Shown here: piece by piece, positions 53,316 through 59,955 of the stretch | Position numbering within the stretch: the first letter of the stretch is position 1 | Layout: every line of letters starts with the position of its first letter | DNA from: Roseomonas populi | GTDB taxonomy: Bacteria; Pseudomonadota; Alphaproteobacteria; Acetobacterales; Acetobacteraceae | DNA length: 64,000 bases | Direction of reading: 5' to 3' | NCBI RefSeq assembly: GCF_024594815.1 | Contig: NZ_JANJOU010000002.1 | Location: 186,001 to 250,000 of the forward strand | The notes under the pieces: model-generated | What the model was told of the DNA's origin: nothing | Seen by the model: only the letters and a program-made list of their open reading frames with translations | The model's database searches: none | Translations under genes and position numbers: made by a program

Positions 53316-54326
53316 ATGGGCACCAAGTACCGCATCGACCGACGCCGCCTCCTTGCAGGCGGCTCCGCCCTGGTCCTCGTCCCCGGGGGCAGGGCCTCGG
53401 CCCAGACCCTGGACAAGGTGGTGTTCCAGACGGACTGGCGCGCCCAGGCCGAGCACGGCGGGTACTACCAGGCAGTGGCTGCCGGCATCTACCGCAAGTA
53501 CGGGATCGAGTGCGACCTGCGCCAGGGCGGCCCGCAGCAGAACCCCGCACAGATGCTGGTGGGCGGGCGCGCGGACATGATCATGTCCAACCCCTTCCAG
53601 GCGCTGAACTACGCGCGGGACGGCATGCCTTTCCTCTGCATCGGCGCGGTCTTCCAGAAGGACCCGGTGATCCTCATGACCCACGAGGAGGCGGGGATCG
53701 AGAGCTTCGAGAAGATGAAGGGCAAGCCCATCAGCATCAGCGCCGCGGGGCGCGTGACGCACTGGCCCTTCCTGCGCAGCCGCTTCGGGTTCGACGACAG
53801 CCAGATCCGCCCCAAGACCGCAGGGCTCCAGGGCTACATGGCGAACAAGGAGGCGATCTGGCAGGGCTTCGTGTCCTCCGAGCCCTTCTCCGCCATGAAG
53901 GAGGGCGCGCGGCCCCGCGTCCACCTCCTCGCCGATGCCGGCTACGAGGCCTACAACACGACGATCGACGTCTCCGCGCGGATGGTCGCTGAGCGGCGCG
54001 ACGTGGTGCAGCGCTTCATCGACGCGACGATGGAGGGTTGGACCGAGTACATGAAGGGCACCGACGTCGCCGCCGCGAACGCCCTGATCAAGAAGCACAA
54101 CCCGGAGATGCCGGACGACCTGCTGGCCTATGGCCTGCGCGCGATGAACGAGCGCGGCATCGTCCGCTCCAACGAGGCGCTGACGCTCGGCGTTGGCGCC
54201 ATGACGCATGAGCGCTGGGACCGCTTCTACGGCATCATGCGGGAGACGGGCGTGTACCCGGCGGGGCTGGACATCCGGCGCGGCTACTCGCTGGAGTTCG
54301 TGAACCGGAAGGTCGGCATCGGCTGA
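53316..54326 (+). CDS. NMT1/THI5-like ABC transporter substrate-binding protein
   Basis: A 336-residue receptor with Tat signal (IDRRRLLAGGSALVLVPGGR). Family features: VVFQTDWRAQAEHGGYYQAV, GIYRKYGIECDLRQGGPQQN, MLVGGRADMIMSNPFQALNY and AVFQKDPVILMTHEEAGIES. This resembles pyrimidine/thiamine precursor or aliphatic sulfonate receptors. ATG 53316 has AAGGGGA upstream; in-frame starts at 53229 and 53274 are weaker. It is divergent from the ATP-grasp gene. Permease and ATPase genes are missing nearby, and downstream is the Mrp operon. Confidence 0.88.
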   Translation: MGTKYRIDRRRLLAGGSALVLVPGGRASAQTLDKVVFQTDWRAQAEHGGYYQAVAAGIYRKYGIECDLRQGGPQQNPAQMLVGGRADMIMSNPFQALNYARDGMPFLCIGAVFQKDPVILMTHEEAGIESFEKMKGKPISISAAGRVTHWPFLRSRFGFDDSQIRPKTAGLQGYMANKEAIWQGFVSSEPFSAMKEGARPRVHLLADAGYEAYNTTIDVSARMVAERRDVVQRFIDATMEGWTEYMKGTDVAAANALIKKHNPEMPDDLLAYGLRAMNERGIVRSNEALTLGVGAMTHERWDRFYGIMRETGVYPAGLDIRRGYSLEFVNRKVGIG

Positions 54327-54382
54327 ACCTCGCCGGAAACCCGGACCGTGCCGCCGAGTTGGGGGCACGGGAAGGGGATGCC

Positions 54383-54841
54383 ATGATGCTGTGGCGCTGG
54401 GCTTTGCTGTCGGGGGCCTATCTGCTCATGGCCGGGCAGGTGCAGGGGGCCGAAATCGTCGTCGCCGTGGTCGGTGGCGGCGCGGCGGCATGGTTCTCTC
54501 TGGCGCTCCGGCGCTGTGCCCCGAAGGCCTTCTCCTTCCGCGCCGTCCGCTGGCGCGCCTTCGCGGGGCTGCCCGCGACGCTGGCCAGGGAAACGGCATC
54601 GGTCGCCGCCGCCCTACTGGGCTCCTTGTCACCAGGAAGCAGGGCACGGGGCTCGGTCGGTGGCCAACCCTTCGAGCAGGGCGCCGATATGCCTGAGGAA
54701 AACGCCCGGCGCGCGCTCTCCGTGCTCGGCCTCTCCCTCGCACCGAACGGCTTCGTGCTGGACGAGGCGGCGCCCGGCGCGCTGCCGCTGCACCGCCTCT
54801 CGCCCCAGCCGGCGGCGCCGGACCGGCGGTGGCCGTTGTGA
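54383..54841 (+). CDS. mnhE: Na+/H+ antiporter Mrp subunit E
   Basis: A 152-residue MnhE/MrpE protein: two N-terminal membrane segments (WRWALLSGAYLLMAGQVQGA and IVVAVVGGGAAAWFSLAL) and a cytosolic domain with RAFAGLPATLARETASVAAA and LSVLGLSLAPNGFVLDEAAP. The GFVLD stretch is typical of the MrpE soluble part. ATG 54383 has GAAGGGG upstream. The stop overlaps the GTG of the next subunit (GTGA). It opens a seven-gene cation/proton antiporter operon. Confidence 0.8.
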   Translation: MMLWRWALLSGAYLLMAGQVQGAEIVVAVVGGGAAAWFSLALRRCAPKAFSFRAVRWRAFAGLPATLARETASVAAALLGSLSPGSRARGSVGGQPFEQGADMPEENARRALSVLGLSLAPNGFVLDEAAPGALPLHRLSPQPAAPDRRWPL

Positions 54842-55092
54842 CCGGGCTCTGGCTGGCGGCGACGGCGGCACTCCTCCCGCCCTTCGCGCTCGCGGCCCTT
54901 CTCGCCCTGCGCGGCTCGGCCGGCACAAGGCTGGTCGCGGCGCAGCTCGCCTCTTCCATCGCCGTGCCGCTCCTAGTCGCGATGAGCTACGCCTTCGACC
55001 AGCCCTCGATCGCGGACCTGCCGCTCACCCTCGTGCTCCTCACCCTGCCTGGCACGCTGCTGATGGCTGTTTTTCTGGAGCGCTGGCTTTGA
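54838..55092 (+). CDS. mnhF: Mrp antiporter subunit F
   Basis: An 84-residue MnhF/MrpF protein with three membrane segments: LWLAATAALLPPFALAALLA, RLVAAQLASSIAVPLLVAMS and DLPLTLVLLTLPGTLLMAVF. GTG 54838 is chosen since it makes the GTGA junction used all through this operon; GTG 54829 would add 3 residues. Size, topology and position between E and G support the call. Confidence 0.78.
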   Translation: MTGLWLAATAALLPPFALAALLALRGSAGTRLVAAQLASSIAVPLLVAMSYAFDQPSIADLPLTLVLLTLPGTLLMAVFLERWL

Positions 55093-55373
55093 CGGAAGCT
55101 TTGGTAGGCGCCCTCCTCGCCGCGATGGTAGCGGCGGCCTGGCTGGCCGCGGCGGGCGCCGCCCGGCTGCGGGGGCCGTTGAACAGGCTGCACGCCGTCG
55201 CCTTCGTGAACATCGCCTGTGGGCTTCCCCTGGCCGTTGCCGCCTTTGTCACGGACGGCGCCTCCGCCCGCGCGCTGAAGGTGGCCGCGATCGTGCTGCT
55301 GAGCTGGCTTGTCGGCGCCGCCACCTCTCACGCCACCGGCCGCGCGCTGGTCAAGCGGGAGGAAGCACGATGA
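55089..55373 (+). CDS. mnhG: Mrp antiporter subunit G
   Basis: A 94-residue MnhG/MrpG protein with three membrane segments. The motif GAARLRGPLNRLHAVAFVNI corresponds to the R-x-P-D-x-x-x-R-L-H-A signature of MrpG, with the Asp replaced. TTG 55089 lies on the mnhF stop (TTGA) and gives a normal length; no ATG or GTG start is available. It ends on the ATG of the next gene. Confidence 0.78.
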   Translation: MTEALVGALLAAMVAAAWLAAAGAARLRGPLNRLHAVAFVNIACGLPLAVAAFVTDGASARALKVAAIVLLSWLVGAATSHATGRALVKREEAR

Positions 55374-55621
55374 CGCCGCTGCTGGCCGGGCTCCTCCTTC
55401 TCGTCGCGGCGACCGGTGCCGGGGTGGTGCTGACCCGCCAGCCGCGCCGGCAAGTGATGGCGATGGCCGCGAACGGGTTGGCGCTGACGGTGCTCTTCAC
55501 AGCGCTGCAGGCGCCGGATGTCGCCTTCTCCCAGCTCGTGGTCGGAACGGCGGCCGTGCCGCTGCTCTTTCTCGCCGTGCTCGCCAGCATCCGGCTCCAC
55601 CGGCCGGAGGAGAAGGAATGA
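55370..55621 (+). CDS. DUF4040/MbhD-type antiporter subunit (MrpA C-terminal homologue)
   Basis: An 83-residue membrane protein: LLAGLLLLVAATGAGVVLTR, QVMAMAANGLALTVLFTALQ, then APDVAFSQLVVGTAAVPLLF. The AxDVAxxQxxVG motif marks the MbhD/DUF4040 family, which equals part of the long C-terminal extension of MrpA. Here it stands as a separate gene, as in archaeal Mrp and Mbh clusters. ATGA junctions at both ends. Confidence 0.82.
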   Translation: MTPLLAGLLLLVAATGAGVVLTRQPRRQVMAMAANGLALTVLFTALQAPDVAFSQLVVGTAAVPLLFLAVLASIRLHRPEEKE

Positions 55622-56379
55622 GCCCGCGCGCGCGCGGCATCCTCGCCACCTTGGCGGCCCTGGCGCTGGCGCCGGGCGCGCTAGCCGTGCTGCGGGCCAT
55701 GCCGGCCTTCGGCGACCACCCGCTGCCCTACGGCGATGCCGTGAACCGCATCGCTCCCGCCGAGCGCATCGTCTCCAACATGGTCACTGCCGTGAACTTC
55801 GACCTGCGCGGCTTCGACACGCTGGGCGAGGAGGTCATGCTGCTCGCTGCCGTGGTGGGAACGGTGGTCGTGCTGCGCGGCTCGCGCGGGGAGGGGGTGG
55901 GGGATCGCCCGGCCACCTGCGGCGACCGGCCGATCCCGCCGCGGTCGGAAGCGGTGGTACTGCTCTGCCGGATCATCGCGCCGCTGACGCTTCTCTACGG
56001 CCTCTATGTCGTGCTGCACGCGCAGCTCACGCCCGGGGGAGGCTTCCAGGGCGGGGCGATCATCGGTTCCGGTTTGCTCCTGGTTTGGGTGGGCGAGGGC
56101 TACAACGCTTGGCGGCGGCTGGTTCCCGGCGTGGTGCTGCACGCGCTGGAGGGTGGCGGCGCCGGGCTCTACGCGCTGATGGGGTTCGGCGCGATGCTCA
56201 CGGGCGCGGCCTTCCTGACCAATGTTCTGCCGCTCGGCGAATGGGGTTCGATCCTGTCCGGCGGTGTCATCCCCGTCGTGAATTTCGGCGTCGGCTTGGC
56301 GGTGTCCGGAGCCTTCGGGATGCTTTTCCTGGAATTTCTGGAGGAGACCCGCGAGCCGAAGGATGGGGAAGAGCCGTGA
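55618..56379 (+). CDS. mnhB: Mrp antiporter subunit B (MbhE + MnhB fused)
   Basis: A 253-residue protein. The N-terminal third (LATLAALALAPGALAVLRAM to NMVTAVNFDLRGFDTLGEEV) matches MbhE, including the conserved NFDLRGFDTLGEE motif. The MnhB domain starts near residue 118 (LLCRIIAPLTLLYGLYVVLH, QLTPGGGFQGGAIIGSGLLL, with the invariant GGGFQGG). The C-terminus NFGVGLAVSGAFGMLFLEFL is also typical. MrpB and the MbhE part of MrpA are thus fused. Junctions: ATGA before, GTGA after. Confidence 0.87.
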   Translation: MSPRARGILATLAALALAPGALAVLRAMPAFGDHPLPYGDAVNRIAPAERIVSNMVTAVNFDLRGFDTLGEEVMLLAAVVGTVVVLRGSRGEGVGDRPATCGDRPIPPRSEAVVLLCRIIAPLTLLYGLYVVLHAQLTPGGGFQGGAIIGSGLLLVWVGEGYNAWRRLVPGVVLHALEGGGAGLYALMGFGAMLTGAAFLTNVLPLGEWGSILSGGVIPVVNFGVGLAVSGAFGMLFLEFLEETREPKDGEEP

Positions 56380-56720
56380 GCGCGCTGCCCTGGTTGGTCG
56401 CCCTCTGGCTCTTCGCCATCGGCTTCTACGGCATGATGACGAGCCGGCACTACGTGCACCTCATCGGATGCCTCAGCGTAATGCAGTCCGGCACCTATGT
56501 GCTGCTGCTGGCCGCGGGCTTCCGCTGGGGGGCCGGCCCGCCGATCTTCTCCGACCACCCGCCCGGCACGCCCGCCGTGGATCCGGTGGTGCAGGCCCTG
56601 GTGCTGACGGACATCGTGGTGGGCGCCGCCGTCACGGCGCTGCTGCTCGCCCTCGCCCTGCAACTCCATAAGCGGCGTGGCACGCTCGATCCCGAGGAAC
56701 TGAAGCCGATGCGGCGATGA
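56376..56720 (+). CDS. mnhC: Mrp antiporter subunit C (NuoK-like)
   Basis: A 114-residue NuoK homologue with three membrane segments: LPWLVALWLFAIGFYGMMTS, YVHLIGCLSVMQSGTYVLLL and VVQALVLTDIVVGAAVTALL. The DPVVQALVLTDIVVG motif is the MrpC signature. GTG 56376 overlaps the mnhB stop. In complex I-type machines this subunit carries a membrane carboxylate for proton transfer; the usual Glu of TM2 is not obvious here (LSVMQSGTY), with Asp in TM3. Confidence 0.85.
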   Translation: MSALPWLVALWLFAIGFYGMMTSRHYVHLIGCLSVMQSGTYVLLLAAGFRWGAGPPIFSDHPPGTPAVDPVVQALVLTDIVVGAAVTALLLALALQLHKRRGTLDPEELKPMRR

Positions 56721-58477
56721 GCTCCGCCCTCCCGCCGCTGGCCGCCGCCGGGCCCATCCTCGTCGCCGCCATCCTGCTCGCCCTCGGGCACCATCTGCCC
56801 CGGAGGAGCGCGGACATCGTGGCGGTCCTGACCGCGCTGGCAGTCGTCGGGCTTGGCGTGCTGATGGCCACGCGGACCGGTAACGGGGCGCTTCTGCACT
56901 GGTTCGGCGGCTGGTCACCGCGCGACGGCCTACCCATCGGCATCGCCTTCCAGGCGGACCTAGCGGGGTCCGCCATGGTGGCGCTTGTCGGTCTGCTCTT
57001 CGCCGCCTCCTTCGTCTTCGCCTGGGGCTTCTTCGAGGAGGTGGGGGTGCAGTTCCACGTCCTCATGCTCGTCTTCATGGCGGCCATGTGCGGCTTCTGC
57101 CTGACGCGGGACCTGTTCAACCTCTTCGTCTGGTTCGAGGTGATGAGCGTCGCGGCCTTCGCGCTCACCGCCTACCGGCTGGAGGCTTCGGCGCTAGAGG
57201 GCGCGCTGAACTTCACCGTCACCAACTCGCTCGGCTCGCTCATGATGCTCGCGGGGATCGGGCTGCTCTATGCCCGTCTTGGCCGCCTCGACATGCTCGC
57301 GCTGGGCGAGGAAGCGGCGCGGGCGGCGGGGGATCCGGTGATCCCCGGCGCCTTCTGCCTCCTGGCCGCTGCATTGCTGATCAAGGGCGCCACCGTGCCC
57401 TTCCACCTCTGGCTCGCCGACGCGCACGCGGTCGCGCCCTCACCGGTTTCGATGGTGTTCTCCGGCGCGATGGTCGCGATGGGCGTCTTCGGCCTGGCGC
57501 GCCTGACCTGGACGATCTTCGCGCCGGTGGCAGAGGTGACGGCAGCCCTGCACGCGGTGATCCTATGGCTCGGCGCCGCCGCCGCCGTGCTGGGCGGGAT
57601 GCTCTGCCTGGGGCAGAGGCACGTGAAGCGGATGCTCGCCTTCTCCACCGTCTCCCATACCGGCATCCTGCTGATGGGCGTTGCGCTGCTCTCGGCAGAA
57701 GGTCTCGCGGGGACGCTGGCCTACTTGGTCGGGCACGGGCTGGTAAAGGGGGCGCTCTTCGCCCTGGCCGGCGTGCTCATGGCCCGGCTTGGCGGCATCG
57801 ATGAGATCGGGCTGCGCGGCCGTGGGCGGGAGATCTGGCCCGCGGGCCTCGCCTTTGCCGCCGGTGGCTTGCTCCTCGCCGGCCTTCCGGTCGGCCTGAT
57901 GGAGGAGGGCACGAAGCTGCTGGACGCGGCTGCGGGCTCGGAGCCCTACCCTTGGGTGATCCTGGCCGTGCCGATCGGTGCCGGGCTGACGGGCGCTGCC
58001 GTGCTGCGCGCGACCGGCCGCATCTTCCTGGGCTGGGGTGAGGTGAAGGGAGAGGAGGAGCACGCCCCTTCAGAGGACGAGGCAGAGAAGGCGAACCGGC
58101 CCCTGCCGCTCATGCTCGCGCCCGTGGTCGCGATGCTGCTGCTGGCGGCGTTACTGCCCGCCCATCTCGCGGCCGAGGTGGCGCAGCACGCCGCGACGGG
58201 AATGATGCAGCCGGGCATCACCCCGGCTTCCGTCTCGGGTGGGGAGGTGCCGCAGCACCTGCCGCTGGGCTTGCTCGGGCTCGGCCTCGCCCTGCTGATC
58301 GCGGGTTGGCACCTCGGGCGCAGCCGCCTGCCCACGCTCCTCTCCGAGGGGGTGGAGGCGGTGTCCGCGCCAGTTTTCGCAGGGCTGGAGCGGCTGCATA
58401 GCGGGCTGATCGGGGACGAGCTGGCCTGGATCCTTGCCGGCCTCGCGCTGCTCTCGCTGGGGATATGGTTCGCCTGA
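56717..58477 (+). CDS. mnhD: Mrp antiporter subunit D (NuoN/NuoM-like proton channel)
   Basis: A 586-residue antiporter-like subunit with about 14-16 membrane helices. Key residues: Glu of TM5 in LFVWFEVMSVAAFALTAYRL, Lys of TM7 in ALLIKGATVPFHLWLADAHA, and the HAVAPSPVSMVFSG loop. FSTVSHTGILLMG and GHGLVKGALFALAGVLMARL give the second half-channel with Lys. The C-terminus is extended (about 60 residues past the usual core, with EEEHAPSEDEAEK as an acidic loop). Since no MrpA is encoded here, this is the only ion-translocating large subunit of the cluster. Confidence 0.9.
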   Translation: MSSALPPLAAAGPILVAAILLALGHHLPRRSADIVAVLTALAVVGLGVLMATRTGNGALLHWFGGWSPRDGLPIGIAFQADLAGSAMVALVGLLFAASFVFAWGFFEEVGVQFHVLMLVFMAAMCGFCLTRDLFNLFVWFEVMSVAAFALTAYRLEASALEGALNFTVTNSLGSLMMLAGIGLLYARLGRLDMLALGEEAARAAGDPVIPGAFCLLAAALLIKGATVPFHLWLADAHAVAPSPVSMVFSGAMVAMGVFGLARLTWTIFAPVAEVTAALHAVILWLGAAAAVLGGMLCLGQRHVKRMLAFSTVSHTGILLMGVALLSAEGLAGTLAYLVGHGLVKGALFALAGVLMARLGGIDEIGLRGRGREIWPAGLAFAAGGLLLAGLPVGLMEEGTKLLDAAAGSEPYPWVILAVPIGAGLTGAAVLRATGRIFLGWGEVKGEEEHAPSEDEAEKANRPLPLMLAPVVAMLLLAALLPAHLAAEVAQHAATGMMQPGITPASVSGGEVPQHLPLGLLGLGLALLIAGWHLGRSRLPTLLSEGVEAVSAPVFAGLERLHSGLIGDELAWILAGLALLSLGIWFA

Positions 58478-58484
58478 AGGCGGC

Positions 58485-59198
58485 CTACCAGGGCAGGTCC
58501 ACCCAGGAGAGGTGGCCGCCCTTGCCGGCGCCCGTGTCCATGAACACCGCCGCGCCGCCCCCGGCACCGAGCTGCATGTAGGGGCGGCCGTCGCTGCTGC
58601 GCACCTCGTGCCCGCAGTAGATGGTGAAACCCTGGGGAATGCGGTCCACCCAGTCGTGCAGCCGCTCGGGAAAGCCGTCCTCGCGCATCCGGCTCGTCAC
58701 CTGGCCAAACAGCGCACGGGGGACCAGACCTTCCGGCTTCCGCGCGCCGGCGTCCGGCGGGGGCGGCGCGTGCAGCATGCGCGGATGGAAGCCGCCATGG
58801 ACGAAGAGGCGCTGGTCGATCCGCAGCCAGGCCGGGGCCCGGCCGATCTCCTCCACGGCGCGGCGGCGGAGCGTCTCCGCATCGGCCGCCGCGCCGATCT
58901 GCTCCAGCGTGCGCCCCAGCCCGTTCGGCTCGATCCGCAGCGAGGCGCCCTCCAGCGCGCGGCGCAGCTTGTGGTCGTGGTTGCCCAGCATGAAAAGGCC
59001 GTGGCCCGCCGCCCGCAGGGTGAAAGCGCGCCGCAGCACCCCCGGCCCGTCCGGCCCGCCATCCGTCAGGTCGCCGAGCTGGATGACGAAGAGCCGCTCC
59101 TCGGCCGCACCCTCCACGGCGGCGTGGAAGGCCTCGGCGTCGCCATGGACATCGCCGACGACGCGGATCCCCTGGAAGCGGGCGCGAATGTCCCTCAA
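58485..59198 (-). CDS. Metallophosphoesterase, serine/threonine-phosphatase (PPP) type
   Basis: A 237-residue calcineurin-like phosphatase. Motifs: IRVVGDVHGDAEAF (GDxHG, about residue 13), IQLGDLTDGG (GDxxDxG), LGNHDHKLRR (GNHD) and VHGGFHP plus IYCGHEVR (His ligands). It resembles bacterial PrpA/Ap4A-hydrolase-like PPP enzymes. TTG 59198 is chosen because GGAGGAGGG lies six bases upstream and the next possible start lies far in low-complexity sequence. It is 61 bases downstream of pdeM and may share its transcript. Convergent with mnhD, 7 bases apart. Confidence 0.8.
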   Translation of the reverse strand: MRDIRARFQGIRVVGDVHGDAEAFHAAVEGAAEERLFVIQLGDLTDGGPDGPGVLRRAFTLRAAGHGLFMLGNHDHKLRRALEGASLRIEPNGLGRTLEQIGAAADAETLRRRAVEEIGRAPAWLRIDQRLFVHGGFHPRMLHAPPPPDAGARKPEGLVPRALFGQVTSRMREDGFPERLHDWVDRIPQGFTIYCGHEVRSSDGRPYMQLGAGGGAAVFMDTGAGKGGHLSWVDLPW

Positions 59199-59259
59199 GC
59201 CGTGCCCTCCTCCCCCGTGGCAGGGGGGCGGGCGGCGCGCGCGGTCCACCCGGGGCCGG

Positions 59260-59955
59260 TCATGCCACGGGCTCCGGGCGCCGGCGCATCGGGGCCATCG
59301 GCACGCTGAAAAGCCGGTCTGGCCCGAGGAGGAACACCCGCCCGCCGCGAGGGAACAGGCCGCCCAAAGCCGGGTCCCGCACGTCCAGCCCGCCGGTATA
59401 GGCGCCGAAGGCCGGCAGGATCACCCGGCGGGCATCGGTGGCGAAGCACGGGCGGGATATCCCGCCGGCCCGCGTCATCAGCGTGGCCTTGGGGTGGAAA
59501 TGGCCGCTCATCTCGCCCTGCGCGCGCGGATCGGCCTCGTGCCGAAAGGTAAGGGGGCCGTCCTCCAGCGTCTCCACCGCCGTGCCGGGCAGGCCGCGCG
59601 GCGCCACGGGATCATGGTTGCCGAGCACCCAGACCACCTCCTCCACCGAGGCGAGGATGCGCTGCAGGGTGGCGCAGTCGGCCGGCGCCATGCGGTCGCA
59701 TCCCATGGGGTCGTGGAAGCTGTCGCCCAGCAGCACCAGCCGGGCCGGCCCGTAGCGGCGGACCGCCAGGGCGAGTTTCGAGAGCGTCTCCCGCGTGTCG
59801 TAGGGCGGCACGAAACGCCCGCGCACGGCGAAGTGGCTGCCCTTCTCCAAGTGAAGGTCCGAAACGATCAGCGTGCGCCGCGCCGGCCAGGACACGACGC
59901 CCGCGGGGTCGAGCATCAGCCGCTCGCCCGCCAGATGAAGGGGGGCGGGGGTCAA
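59260..59955 (-). CDS. pdeM: Ligase-associated DNA damage response endonuclease PdeM
   Basis: A 231-residue metallophosphoesterase of the PdeM family. Motifs: RTLIVSDLHLEKGSHFAVRG (DxH), RLVLLGDSFHDPMG (GDxFHD), WVLGNHDPVAPRG (GNHD), MSGHFHPKATL (GHxHP). It acts with the DEXH helicase encoded directly upstream. TTG 59955 overlaps the helicase stop (TTGA) and yields the family N-terminus (LAGERLMLDPAGVV). PdeM proteins are predicted nucleases of an ATP-dependent-ligase repair set; the ligase and exonuclease are not in this window. Confidence 0.88.
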   Translation of the reverse strand: MTPAPLHLAGERLMLDPAGVVSWPARRTLIVSDLHLEKGSHFAVRGRFVPPYDTRETLSKLALAVRRYGPARLVLLGDSFHDPMGCDRMAPADCATLQRILASVEEVVWVLGNHDPVAPRGLPGTAVETLEDGPLTFRHEADPRAQGEMSGHFHPKATLMTRAGGISRPCFATDARRVILPAFGAYTGGLDVRDPALGGLFPRGGRVFLLGPDRLFSVPMAPMRRRPEPVA

